A DNA stretch of 64,000 nt, taken from contig JAVTVX010000013.1 in the NCBI GenBank assembly GCA_033439265.1, positions 25,302,000 through 25,365,999 of the forward strand, given 5' to 3'. The notes below the pieces were generated by a model, which did not search any database, had not been told where the DNA came from, and saw only the letters and a program-made list of their open reading frames with translations. The position numbers were made by a program, and so were the translations under genes. The first letter of the stretch is position 1. Every line of letters starts with the position of its first letter. The DNA comes from Dillenia suffruticosa. Its lineage: Eukaryota; Streptophyta; Magnoliopsida; Dilleniales; Dilleniaceae. Of this stretch, positions 1-39,230 are shown piece after piece.

Positions 1-1246
1 TTAAGTGCTTTGCCGACCGCAGGGGATCAGGATGAGCAATTGGAAACAAACTTCCGCAGAATCCAGGAAACAAACTTTTGTTCTCAAAATTCACCAACCT
101 CTTTGCCCACTGATACAAGGGGGCCCATCCCTTGCTGATGGTGAGGCCCTTCCCTCTTCGAAAGGGCATTGCCCTCGTAGCAACCAAATAAATAAGTGAA
201 AATTGAGAGGAAAAAGAAAAGGAAAACGGAAAAGATCATAGTTCGCTAGTGACTTTATTCTTGACATTCCGTTGGGTTGATTATCTAAGTATGAAGATCA
301 AACGTTTACAACTGGACTGCGCAGAATGGAACTCACTGAATCTACTTCTAGAGACGGCTACCGGAGTGCGAAGCTGCATCTAACAGTCATGCTTGTATTC
401 TAGACCCCAAATTCACCGTTAAGAAAGCCAAAAATATATATATAAATACCCCAGGCCAAATACAAATAAACCCCTACCATTAAATTAACAACTGGTAATT
501 GCTATAAAAATTTATTTTTTATTATTTATTATTTATTATTTTTTTACAATTTAAGTTCTCTCTCCTCTGCACTCCCTTCCTCCCTCTCCTTGCCACGTGA
601 GGCAACACCCTAATCGCTCTCTCCCTCTTCACCAAAAAAAAATAATCGCTCTCTCCCTGCCAATTATCAACTTCACCTCCTCCCCGCAAAATCGTGCATT
701 TCCCTCTCTCCAAGCTCCCATTTTCTTCTGCTTTCTTTGATTTCACACTCAAACACCCATAACTGTCCTTGATTTCAAGCTTCCTTTCTGGTGTCCGCCA
801 TTAGCTACAAGCCCCAAAGCTTTTCCATCAACAGTAAGTTGGCCTCTAGCCACCACTACCCCATCGTTGAGTGGTTCACAGCAAGTCCCAATTTGGCTGC
901 GGCTTCCATCGCTCCCGATTCGAATCTTTAGGCCGGCGAAAACCATCGCAGTGGTAGCAATCGTGACCCCCACCTCTTCCGCCACAGTGGCCGCCATCGT
1001 GATACCCATATCATGCCGCCACCGCCGGTCCTTGCTGCCATGCGCCATGTTTTAGCTGCATCCACCGCCCACCATTGCCTGAATTTAGAAGTGCGAAGGG
1101 ATGAATCGAGCTTTAAAATAAACGGATCTGGATCAAAGGCACAACTTTTTCATAATTTAGGAAAAGTTTTTATGTTTTTTTATAAGTGTAAAGGTTTGTT
1201 TGTATTTGACCTTAATTTTAAGAGCATTAAAAAAAAAATTACTATG
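1..1246. other. intergenic, no gene recognised
   Basis: No reading frame here resembles a family I know. The stretch at about 540-1060 is CT-rich on the plus strand and contains only short overlapping frames on both strands, as expected by chance in pyrimidine-rich DNA. A 5' leader or promoter of an unseen gene cannot be excluded. Confidence 0.5.
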
Positions 1247-1254
1247 GACATAAC

Positions 1255-2264
1255 TAGGATTGGCAATTGGGTCGAGCCGGCCGAGCTTGATCCATTTTGA
1301 AGGGCTGGACCAACCTTAGGCCTATTATTTAGGTCCGTTTTAATTACGGCCAAACACTTTTTAACTCGACCCATTTAAAATTAGTTTTTTTTTCCTTTTT
1401 TTATTATATAAGAATTTAAATCCCGAATTTTAGAATTGGGAGAGAGATTGTGACTATCAAATTGTTTTTTGAAGAACATTCCTTTCTTAGACGAAGTGTA
1501 TTCATGGCTCATGTCCCTCTCTCTCTATTTTCATTGGAAACCACACATAAACTCACATAAAACAGCATAGCTCCCTCCCTCTTTCATGACATCCGTGATA
1601 GATCTAAGTTCTTTCCGATCGATCAATTCCTACATGATGATTATTCGTCTCATTCTTTTTTCATGTTGAAAATTCAATTTTCAAATTAGAAATTTAGGAG
1701 ATAGTTGCGATCGATCCATTATCATGAAAATTGGATGTTTGCCTTGAAGTCATAGTTTAAAACTAGTCATACGTCTTTCTCCATCACCTGCAATTTCTCT
1801 CTCCTCTTTTCACCTCGATTTGATCTCTTTTTCTTCACCAATCCTTCAAATTGATCTTCATTTTACCTTCTCCTTTCTATCCTCTATCGAGTGATCTAAG
1901 TTTCTATTTTTCCGTTTTATAAATCGATTTCTAGGCGTGAAGGTTTTTTTAGGTTTTTATCTCCAATCTTCTGTTCCAAATTTACAAACCCTTTTATTAG
2001 ATCTACCACTTTTGTTTTTAGATTTGTTGATTTTGATTCTAATTATTGATTTTCAATCAAAATTTGGGAGGATTTAGGGTCCGTGCTTACCTTTCACCTC
2101 TCTCTCTTTCTAAATTTTTTTGGGTTCAAAACAAGATCGGGTCTGGCCCGAAATAGGCCTGAGGCCCTTTTAATTTTTTGGGTTGGTCTCAAGTCTTGAT
2201 TTTTTGAACTTTCTCTAGTCTAGACTCATAAAATTTTAAACAGACCTAACTTGAACCAGCCCTA
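1255..2264. mobile_element. non-autonomous hAT-like DNA transposon
   Basis: The 8-bp direct repeat GACATAAC lies immediately outside both ends, at 1247-1254 and 2265-2272. The element begins TAGGATTGG and its other end, read on the minus strand, begins TAGGGCTGG, so 7 of 9 terminal bases match. An 8-bp target duplication with short imperfect TAGGG-like termini is the hAT pattern, and the GGGCTGG and GGCCT-rich subterminal motifs near both ends also fit. The 1,010-bp interior has no transposase-like frame, so this would be a deletion derivative mobilised in trans. Boundaries come only from the repeat and termini. Confidence 0.65.
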
Positions 2265-2272
2265 GACATAAC

Positions 2273-2650
2273 TAGTAACACAACAAAGAAGACCGTGCCA
2301 AGTCAGGACCATAACTAGTAACATGGATGAACCAATTGTGAGAACCACCATCCAAGGTGCCAATGAGATAGAGGATTAAAAAATTTTCCCAACAACAGTT
2401 CTCTTTTAGTTGCGAAGTCAATAGCCACCATTGAGTTCATTTCCCGGCAACAGTTCTCTGACCATCTTCAGCAAGGGACCCCGTTGATCGGGTCGTTTGA
2501 GTTAATTTCTCCAGCGATGGCGTCAAGTCGGAGATGATTGACAGTGAGTGCAGAGATCAAATTATTGAAATTTTGAGCAAAAAAATTACCCAGCCACGAG
2601 AATTTGAGAAAAAACTTATTAGTTCCGGCCTTGAAATTTTGAGCAAAAAT

Positions 2651-2685
<35 letters not shown>

Positions 2686-3063
2686 GAGATGGTGTGTGAA
2701 TTTATCTTTGCACAGCTGTCCAAAAGCGAGATTGTAAATCTCGCTTTCGATTGCGAGAAGCGCGATCTACATTTTCGCTTTCAATTTTTCTTTTTTTTTT
2801 GAAATTTACTTAAAAATAAAAAAATAATAATAAAATCACGGTTGGGGACCTCGATTTCAAGAAGTCGCTGAGAGTCTAAAACATAAAATTTTAATAAAAA
2901 GATCACTCAGCAACATAATCTAACTGGATCTAAGTCAGTGCCATCACCGACGTCACTGAATCTCCCCACAGATTCTACACCACAAATACCTCGAGGCAGC
3001 AAAGTATCTAGCATAGGCGTGCATGTTATTGGCGATGCAAGTGTTCCAGCTAAGGAGAACTAG
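2273..3063. other. intergenic and probable PECT1 3' flank
   Basis: No gene is visible. The short plus-strand frame around 2534-2737 ends in an Arg-Glu repeat that is just the GA microsatellite translated. The bases directly below 3064 should include the 3' UTR of the minus-strand PECT1 gene, but no poly(A) signal could be fixed with confidence. Confidence 0.5.
2654..2681. repeat. (GA)n microsatellite
   Basis: Uninterrupted GA dinucleotide run of about 28 bases, read directly. Confidence 0.95.
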
Positions 3064-30662
<27,599 letters not shown>

Positions 30663-32403
30663 AACAATTCCGGCACTATTGCTCTTCGTCGATCAGTGTT
30701 GTGGACCACCGTGCTGCCGTTGCTTCACCCACTGCGGAGGGACGCGGTGACGTGATGGGATGTGGTTCAACAATTAACGAACAAGCAAAAAATGTTGAGG
30801 ACCTGGCCGAGCATAGAGAACAACTCCGGTATGATTGTCCAGACCCCTGAAATGTGCTTGAGAGCCAACACTGCAGGCTTGAACTGAAATTTGCGTAAAC
30901 TTTCCTCCCATCAAATAACAAGTGGTGTTTGTCCGGAATTCGATTGAGGCGTACGTAGCCCTAACTTTTTGGTTCGACTCGTGGCATACTAGCAAGATAC
31001 CCTGCCACGTTTGAAAAGGGCTTGCCGCCGGACTCCGTCCTTCGGGGTCCACAATTATAATCGAGGAGAGTTTGAAAAATCCTTTTTATGCATTTTGGTG
31101 TTAAAAAAAACTTTTTATTTTAGTTAAAGAAGAATTTTTGTTTCACTGTTACAAATAATAATTTGTAGAGGTGAAAATAAGTTGGAACAATTTAGATCAA
31201 ATTTATTATAAAAATTATTAAGTTGGTCTTGAAGTAACTTGCTTGAAAATTTAACATAGTCTTACCTAATTTAATTAAACCCGTAAACAAATGTTAAATA
31301 AAAAATAAATATGATATTATTATTAAATATTGAAATCTTAATATTATATATAATTTTTTCAACATAATAAATTATAAAAAATTGAAATTATTAGGCTAAT
31401 AGTCTGAGTAAATAAAAATAGCCTTAAATAAGTAAATTTTTGAATACAACGATATGATTAGATATAAAAACTAAGCGCTCTAGAAAAAAAGTTGCCAAGC
31501 TCTTTCTTTTTCTTCGGGCTAAATAATCAATCTCTCCCCCCTCTCTCTATCAACTTTATCTCTCTTCAAATATCTCCGATGCATTTGCATAATTTGGATA
31601 TTAACCTAAACTGAAATTAAGGAAATTGGAAGAACACGTTGGTGGGTTTGTATTGATGGACTTGTATTGTATTTCCCAAATTCCTCAACATTTTTTTAAA
31701 AATGTCTTTCAATGCAAAAAATGGATCTATGATCACTTGGAAATAATTTTCAATCCAAATATGAAACTTTTAAACTAATTATATTAATTCACTAGTAATT
31801 CATAAAAAAAAAACTAACATTACACAATTATTCAATAAAATAATTTTTAAAATATTTTTCTCTCTTAACTTTTAATTATAATATTATATCATCTCTTTTG
31901 GGATTTTTTTTAGTTTCTCTTTTAATTTTTAATTATTATATTATATTAATAATATATTTTAAACTATTTCGGTGAGTTCGGTTTAACCGAAATAAAAATG
32001 GTTAAAATCTATATATACGTTCAAATAACCAAATTAAAATTTTAGTTTATTCAAAATTGAAATCAAAACTAAATAAATTGTCTAAAATATAAAAAGTGAT
32101 TTGGAGAAAATATTTTTTTTATTTTAACTGAATAATACTTCTCGGGAGATAGGGAGAGAAATTGAAATATTGTCATAACATAAGAAAATGTGAGATGGAG
32201 AGAAAAATCAAAAGAGAAAAAAAAACAGAAAAATTTTTCAGGACAAGAGTCATTGATTCCAGAGCTATTAGTTTATATTTGATTCTAATTAATTAAAAAA
32301 ATACTAATACTAAATTAAATCATGAATAATTGATTCGTTAATATCCCTATTCAAACCATAATGCAGAGGAAGGCAACCGTTCCAAATCCAAAAGGGAGGG
32401 GTA
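30663..32403. other. PECT1 upstream region and AT-rich spacer
   Basis: The PECT1 promoter and 5' leader should lie directly above 30662 on the minus strand. No convincing TATA box or other element could be fixed. From about 31080 to 32400 the DNA is very AT-rich and has no recognisable coding content. Confidence 0.5.
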
Positions 32404-32695
32404 TGTTATGAACCAACTAAAGAAAGTGAGGAAGAGAGAGTGAGATCAAGAGAAGGAGAGAGATTAGGGGGGAGAAAATAGAGAAAGAGGGAGATTTAGA
32501 GAGAGAGAATACAAGAGAAAGAGATTTCAATAACATTTCACTATATCCATTATATGTTGTAAAGACTACTATTTATGTTAATTTTAATACTGACCAAACT
32601 TGTTAACTAGTAACTAATCTAATAAACACAATTAATCACTAACTATTCCTATTAACTATGATTAACTACTAACTCTATAGTTAGTAGTTGTTACA
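32404..32695 (-). repeat. TRIM-like LTR 1
   Basis: 292 bp, about as divergent from LTR2 as LTR2 is from LTR3. On the plus strand it runs TGTTATGAACC to AGTTGTTACA. Confidence 0.9.
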
Positions 32696-33209
32696 ATATT
32701 TCCCACTTGAATACATCATTGTCCTCAAAGATGGAAAATCAAGAATTGAGATTTTGAATCAATGATTCTTGAATCAAGATTTGTATTTGTGTTGAGAGAT
32801 AAGGTGATGGAGACGAATAATATATATAATTTGGGTTGCAATAAGAATAGTTGGAGAAAAATAGAGATGAAGAAACTTGAAATACATTTTTCTTGAACTT
32901 TTTCTTGGTGAAAAATTTTGTCCGATAAATACTGAAAATTCAATTTTTGAAGAAATTAACAAGAATCTACCATTAACAATTTCTTTCTTGGATATGCAAG
33001 ACTCTTCTTTTTTGATCATGCAAGAGTCTTCTTTCTTGATCATGCAATATCCTTCTTTCTTGAACATTTGAAATTTTTCTACTCTCAACATTTTTCATTA
33101 GAAGTAGATAAAATGAGGGGTTTAGAAAATGATTCAATATCTTACTTTTTCATGGATTTTGGTATTGCTTCTTCTACCATTTGATTTGTTTTGTTGCTTT
33201 TCAATTTCT

Positions 33210-33334
33210 TACTCTTTTTCCATCAAAGTTTGGATATGTTCATCGATACCAAATATTTTTATTATAATGTTGAATTTGTCATCGATGCGTGCCATAATAA
33301 CGTCAATTCTTTTACTCCAATCATCTTCTATCAT
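33210..33334 (-). pseudogene. short gag-like N-terminus in TRIM-like internal region
   Basis: Soon after the primer site a minus-strand ATG at 33334 opens about 40 codons (MIEDDWSKRIDVIMARIDD, ending EKE and a stop). The short, charged, coiled-coil-like start recalls the first residues of gypsy-type gag proteins, but this is inference from composition. Internal region 2 has a related short frame near 34060-34124. Confidence 0.35.
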
Positions 33335-33370
33335 GAATTATACCAATAATCGTATGCTCTAATACCAATT

Positions 33371-33658
33371 TGTCATGAACCAACTCAAGAAAATAAAGAA
33401 AGAGAGGAAGAGGGAGTGAAATCAAGAGAAGGAAAGAGAGATTAGGGGAGAAGATAGAGAGAAGAAAAGAATACAAGGGAGAGAAATTTCAATATAATTT
33501 CAATATATCTCATTACATGTTTTAAAAACTACTATTTATACTAATTCTAATATTAACCAAATTTGTTAACTACTAACTAATTTAACAATCACAATTAACC
33601 ACTAACTATTCCTATTAATTATGATTAACTACTAACCATTTGCTTAGTAGTTGTTACA
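33371..33658 (-). repeat. TRIM-like LTR 2 (shared, middle)
   Basis: 288 bp, TGTCATGAACC to AGTTGTTACA on the plus strand. It serves as the end of one unit and the start of the next. Confidence 0.9.
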
Positions 33659-34350
33659 ATTAACCTCTTTTGAAGACATCCTTGTCATCAATGATGGAAA
33701 ATCAAGAATTGAGATCTAAATCCATAAATCTTGAACAAAATCTTACATTTGTGTTGAAGGATAAGGTGATGGAGACGAACAATGAGTGTAACTTAAATTG
33801 TAATGAGAATAATGAGAGAAAAATAGAGATGAGGAAGTTTGAAAGAGAGTTTTCTTGAATTTCTTTTTGGTGAAGATTTTTGTTCACTGAATACCATAAA
33901 TTCAATCTTTGAAAGAATTAGTAAAAACCCACCATCAACAAAACTTCTTTTTTGGACATGCAAGGCCCTTGTTCTTTCATGGGTTTTGATATTGTTTCAT
34001 TTGTAATTTGATTTGTTTCATTGTTTTCCAATTTCTTTTTATCTTCTTGCTCTCTTTTCATCAAAATGTTGATATCTTCATCGATATCAAATATTTTCAA
34101 TAAAAATGTTGAATTTGTCATCAAGACTCACCATAAAAGCATCCAATTTTCGATCTTGTTCGTCCAATTTTCGATCTTGTTTACCAATTTTCTTGTCAAC
34201 ATGTGAATGAAATTCTTATATTTTAATGTCTTGCCTTTTGAGATGTTCTTCCAAGACTTCATACAAAACTTTTTCTTCAATGGCTTCATACTCAATTTCT
34301 TATACTATTTTTCAATACTAACTAAGAATTCGTATACTTTGATACCAATT

Positions 34351-34607
34351 TGTTATGAATCAATTAAAGAAAGAGAGGAAGAGAGAGTGAGATCAAGAGA
34401 AGGAGAGAGATTAGGGGGAGAATATAGAGAGAGAGTATAAAAGAGAGATTTCAATTGCATTTTAATATATTCATTATATGTTATAAAGTTTACTATTTAT
34501 ACTAATTGTAATACTAATCAAATTTGTTAATTAGTAAGTAATTTAATAATCACAATTAATCATTAATTATTTTTATTAATTATTAATCTTATGGTTAGTA
34601 GTTGTTA
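34351..34607 (-). repeat. TRIM-like LTR 3
   Basis: 257 bp, TGTTATGAATC to AGTTGTTA on the plus strand. The terminal CA seen in the other two LTRs is missing, and about 30 bp are deleted relative to LTR1. Confidence 0.88.
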
Positions 34608-35301
34608 GGTATTTTAAAGGGAGTTGAACCACTTGGTTAGTTGCCGGTGGCTTCGAAGAATGAGCCGAACCATAGCGATTTTTATTTTGTTTTATTTTGG
34701 GTAAAAGATTTTTATTTTGTTTTGTAGTCGTTCCCTTCCCTTCCCCCCCCCCCCACCCCCCATCCCCACCCCACGCCACCCCACCCCACCCCACCCCACC
34801 CCAAAAAAAAAAAACAAAGATGCAAAACAAAAATAAAGTTTGGGCTACGCCTAATCGAATTCCAGACAAACACCACTCAAGCTTCCACAAATTTCAGTGC
34901 GAGACTGCAGCTTTGGTTCTCCAATTGAAAGTACATCTTAGGTGATCTCGACAACAATACCGGAGTTTGTTCTCGATGCTTGACCAGGTTCGCAGCATTT
35001 TCCCCTTGTTTGTTCATTATTGAATCACATCACGTCACACATCGTGTTCCCCCCCGGGGGGGGGGGGCGTGGGGGAAGCGTCGTTTAAATTCAAAAGAGT
35101 AATCTTTGATTCCACTCCTGTCCTCGTATTCTTCCAATAGGCCTTACCAGCCCGTCTACGCTGTGTGTTGATTCACAACCCGGGCGAGGTCGGCCCATTA
35201 TTTTGGGGAACGTTTCCGCCGATCACATTTACAACCTAACTGTACCGGAAATTAATTTAACGGAGAATAACCCATTGACTGTTGTCTGATAAAATAGCAA
35301 A
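34608..35301. other. spacer with C-rich and G-rich tracts
   Basis: No gene. Contains the C-rich tract at 34743-34803 and the C7G12 run at 35049-35067, both described separately. Confidence 0.6.
34743..34803 (-). repeat. C-rich tract, potential G-quadruplex on minus strand
   Basis: Plus strand has a run of 12 C, then CCACC-type repeats with about eight further blocks of four or more C separated by single A, T or G bases, followed by 12 A. The minus strand therefore has many G4 blocks with one-base loops, the classic quadruplex-forming pattern. Confidence 0.85.
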
Positions 35302-35462
35302 ATGGCTTCCGTACAAGGCCTGGTGCCGATTACAAGGGTTTACCTGTCTTCTTATTACGATAACACTCTCCGGCGACGTTGCTCGTCTTGCCTCCGAAAT
35401 TCGTTCGATGGCCAGAGATCTGCAGGAGTTTTCACTCAGCGAAGGTGAAGCATCTGCAGGAA
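35302..35462 (+). pseudogene. possible first-exon fragment of an unidentified plant gene
   Basis: ATG at 35302 opens MASVQGLVPITRVYLSSYYD, then the frame fails. The neighbouring frame at once continues LSGDVARLASEIRSMARDLQ, so one small indel near 35360 would join them. That pattern reminds me of the N-terminus of a conserved plant protein I cannot name. No later exon is seen within 3 kb. It could also be a chance frame or a retained exon of a relocated gene. Confidence 0.35.
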
Positions 35463-36209
35463 TGCACTTACTCTCTTCTTTGTAACTTTTGCCTTCCTCC
35501 TCCCCTGCCCACTTATGATCCTTGCACTGGTTTGATTTACTTGTGTCCTTTGCCTGGCGACTATGCTGGATCTGCCCCTCTGATTTTGCTTATTTATTTT
35601 GTTACCCACTTTCTCCACTGGATATTTGGAAGAGGGACGGTTCAGAGGAGGCTCCTTGAAGCCATTACGGTGGCTGATTTCTTGTACATTACGGTGGGAA
35701 GGGCAAACGTAGTGATATGAGATGCCACACAATGCATTTGCCTTCATTTGCCCCACCTAACTTACTTGGATCCTGCTGGTTTGTCATTTCAAGGGAAAAA
35801 CCAAAAATTAAAGAGAAAACTAGCCTCCATCTTAAATGAAACCGCTATTCCAGATAATGATTTCATTCTGAACTGGCATTTGGTCACGCAAACTTTTACA
35901 ATGTTGTCAGTTAGAAAGTGTTATGTGGTGTCAATTTGAACAACTGTATCGTTAAGTTTTGGTGCAATTATAGCTTTTGAATTACTATGGCGGAGTGATA
36001 ATTGCGTATGTCACAATGTTGATTGATGTTTAGGTTGAGAGGAGAGCTTAGTATCTAACACGTGCATCAGGATTCAGGAACCGCTGTTCTCTGTTTGAGA
36101 TTTTAGGCAGGTAAGATGGCAGAAGAGGGAACAAGGAATTGATTATCATCTCTCTGTGTTACCCCTTGAGCCCATGTTTTGCGCTTCCATGAAGGATTAA
36201 AAAAAAAAA
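35463..36209. other. intergenic, no gene recognised
   Basis: Only short overlapping frames with no family resemblance. Confidence 0.5.
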
Positions 36210-36760
36210 CCTCTTGTTCAATTTCTCCAACGGCTCTCAAATCTCTTATTCTCCAACACATTATCTAGAAAACACCAACTAACCCTATTACAAGCTTTCT
36301 TGAAATCCAATTTTAAGACTACACCCTTCTCATGCTTCCTGACATAATCAACAAGCTTATTAGCAAGAGGGACAACATCCAAAATCTGTTACCCCCAACA
36401 AAAGCACTCTTGCTACAAGAGATGGATTTTGTGTTTTGATAGGGACAAAGGCCTTGAACTTGATGGTTTTACTATGGTTTTTTATCAGGATTTTTGGTAT
36501 ATTATTTCTTAGGACTTGATTAGAGTTTTCAATGAGTTTTTTGCTAAAGGTGGCAGAAGTATGAACTCTAATTTTTATCACCCTTAACCCTACCGAAGCC
36601 CATTCATTGAAGGTGAAGAATTTAGACCTATGGGGCTAACCACCGGTTTGTATCGCATTTTAGCAAAAACCTTATCAAAAACTCTAATCAAGACCTTAGA
36701 AATAACATCCCAACATCCTGATTATATGGCATATCAAAACCATGAGGTCTAGGGGCTTTA
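36210..36760. mobile_element. L1-type reverse transcriptase, two pieces in opposite orientation
   Basis: The minus-strand half (36400-36210) reads ILDVVPLANKLVDYVRKHEK and KLDFKKACNRVSW, the middle of an L1-type RT. The adjacent plus-strand half (36420-36760) reads DGFTMVFYQDFW, then FRPMGLTTGLYRILAKTLSK, the earlier part of the same domain. The halves point away from each other at about 36400. Stops occur in both. No poly(A) tail was found below 36210, so the 3' part is missing or rearranged. Confidence 0.75.
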
Positions 36761-37409
36761 TCTCTGGTAGCCTAGAGCACAAATTAGATGAAGGGCTCAC
36801 AATATAAGGCTGGTTTCATATTGAATTTTAAATATTATTTTTGTTAGAAAAGAAATGACAATAACTTCTAATTTTCAACAATTACAAGAACTAGGCTAGA
36901 GAGTCAAGCTAAAATTTGTAGGTTTATTGTCTTATGGTGAAAAGTCTCACTCTGTCTCTCCGTCTCCGTCTCTGTCTCTGTCTCTCTCTCCCTAGGTATG
37001 TATGTTTGTGTGTCTCACTTCCAAGCTGTTAATGGTGATATTTCCAATTAACCTTTCCGAGGTTTTACTTTATTGAAAATACTAAAGCTACCTTTTCCTA
37101 TCTCATGTTCTGCCCTTCATTCTTTTGATTCTGTTTTTATTTTTATTTTTATTGAAATATATATATATACACACAGTATCTGAAGAGCACCCATGCCATT
37201 AATTCTCCTTCATGTTGTCCTTTGCTTTGAGTAATTTATTGTCTGATTTGTAGTTTCAAAGAAGCTATTTTGACACAACCATTGTTCATTCTAGCTTTGT
37301 AACAATTACTTTTTACCCAGGTTTGTTGACAGTGGAATCTCTAAACTCATACATTGCATGGGATTTCTCCTCGGTACCAGGCAAAATGAACATGGTACAC
37401 TTTTTATTT
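36761..37409. other. spacer between LINE remnants
   Basis: Pyrimidine-rich near 36955-36995 (TCTCCGTC-type imperfect repeats) and a short (TA)n at about 37157. No gene recognised. Confidence 0.55.
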
Positions 37410-39230
37410 CTATTATTATTATTTTTTTTTGGTTATAAAAAGGAGTGGAGAGAGACTAGCCTCTAAAGTAAGCTATACCCTAAATATCGCTTATTAAGAA
37501 ACGATACACTTCACTAGGGGGGGAGACAAAATTATGAAATCCCTGAGCGAGTGATGGGCATAGTTTAGCAAGAATGTCCGCATAAGAGTTATCCTCACGG
37601 GGGGACAAAGAGCACCTTATGCACTTGGGTGTGAGTAATGAGCTGTTGAGATTCTCTCGGGATATGGATGTCTGGATGGGCAGGGTTCACCTTGGAAGAA
37701 AGGGCCGACACATGCTTTGCCGAATCGGTCTCCAAAATAACCAGGTAGAACTGGGTGCAGAATAGGAGGAGCCTCTCACGGGCAGCACATAACTCCGCGG
37801 TGAAGGGTTTTGTCACCCTACATTCATTGTAAAGCCATGGAAGCCAGATTCATGACAAAGCAATCCTCCGGCCCCACCCACATGAGAATGAAGATTTGAC
37901 GATCCATCTATGTTCAATTTGTAATAACATGGGGAGAGGAGACCATCAAATCCAAGTACCCAACCGAGGAGGGGGCTGGGAATTGCTGGCCATCGGTAGC
38001 CAACCATCCCGAGTATAAGTGGTGGCTACTTTCGCAACACCCTTCAGAGAAAAATCAGTGCCCCTCAAAGACAGAATTACACCAGGCTTTCCAGATGGCC
38101 CATAGTGTCCAGATAGCACACAACCCATGGACACCCTATGCGGAGGGCTTGAGATTGGCAGTTACGTACCAACTGCTCTTTTGATTCCCCGTTACCAACT
38201 TATACAACTAAGAAGATCGAAGGATCCGGGTCCAAACTTGGTGAACCAGAGCACGGTCCCTGAAAAGTTGAATTCCTGTCTCTGGGAGCTCATGGCATAA
38301 AGGGCATAACAGATCTGATGAAATCCAATGCCTGGCTCGGATAGCATTCGTCATCAGCATACCATGAAACATCAGCCATATCATGAATATAGCCCTTTCC
38401 TGACATTTGAGCTTCCAGATCCACTTCCATGGACCGGCAAGTGAAGAGATGGGTTCCTCGAGGCATTGGAAGGTGCGGTATGCCAATCGAACTGAGAAAA
38501 CTTCTTAAAAATCACCTGACCAGCATACCAGATCTTGGGAATCAGGATTACTGGGGATCAACACCTCCCTAACCTCCTTTACTATAGATTCTGGAAGGCT
38601 CGTAGAGAGGCCTGTAACATCCCATTGTCGATCTGGAGTAATAAATTGATTCACCCTTAGGTCTATAGAATACACTGAGGGAGCCCCTGGTACCCTATGA
38701 CATAATGGTCACTCGCCAACCCAGTTATCCTGCCAAAATCAGATATTCTCAATTTGCCAGCACAGCCCACCCTTGAGCGAGTCGTGAACTTTCAGAATGC
38801 GATGCCAATGGGACGAGAAGCTGGATGTCCGATTACAATAAAAAAATTCCTACAGTAGATGTACTTTTTGCGGAGAATTTCACACCATAGAGCCATATCC
38901 TCCAATAGAATCCCCATCAACTGAGCAATGAACGCGTGGTTCACTTCTCGAGACTTACGAATCCCAAGTTCTCCAAAAGTTTTTGGGTAACATACTAAAT
39001 CCCACCTGATCGCATTGACTCTATGGACTCCCTCCGCGAGAAAAAATTTCTGTTTAGCTTATCAAGCTGGTCACAAATCGATTCTGGGATGTGAACTGAC
39101 TGCATAATATAGGATGGGTTCGAAGAGGTCACTGCTTGAATAAGCATCTTCGGACCTGCAAAGTTCAAGGTTTTCGCTTTCCAATCAGCAATTGAGGTCT
39201 ATTGTCCAGGGTATTTTACATTATCAGGAG
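37410..39230 (-). mobile_element. 5'-truncated L1-type LINE with RNase H domain
   Basis: Read on the minus strand from about 39230: RT C-terminus (LADWKAKTL-like start, RVNAIRWDLVCYPKTFG, HAFIAQLMGI), zf-RVT-like domain at 38486-38208 (WKLKCQERAIFMIWL, CPLCHE), then an RNase H domain near 37930 (LNIDGSS, GGAGGLLCHESG). It ends in an A-rich tail, TATAACCAAAAAAAAATAAT, at about 37410-37435. A C-terminal RNase H is found in some plant L1 lineages. Several stops and frameshifts. The abrupt start at the RT C-terminus suggests 5' truncation at integration. Confidence 0.85.

Larger units (their letters stand above)
32404..34607 (-). mobile_element. tandem small LTR retrotransposon (TRIM-like) array
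   Basis: Three LTRs (32404-32695, 33371-33658, 34351-34607) separated by two internal regions of 675 and 692 bp: LTR-internal-LTR-internal-LTR. On the minus strand each LTR starts TGTAACAACTACTAA and ends TTCATRACA. A primer-binding site follows the LTR ends at 33356-33367 (TGGTATTAGAGC) and 34339-34350, and a purine stretch AAAAGAGG precedes the LTR at 33659. No gag, protease, integrase, RT or RNase H domain is present, only a short gag-like start (see 33210-33334). Size and content fit a TRIM, and tandem copies sharing an LTR fit recombination between LTRs. GGTA flanks both ends, possibly part of the target duplication. Confidence 0.85.

Noticed and set aside
2534-2737. Short protein with an RERERE repeat
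   Set aside because: Translation of the GA microsatellite.
34576-34945. Gly/Trp-rich (minus) and Pro/His-rich (plus) frames
   Set aside because: Low-complexity translation of the C-rich tract.
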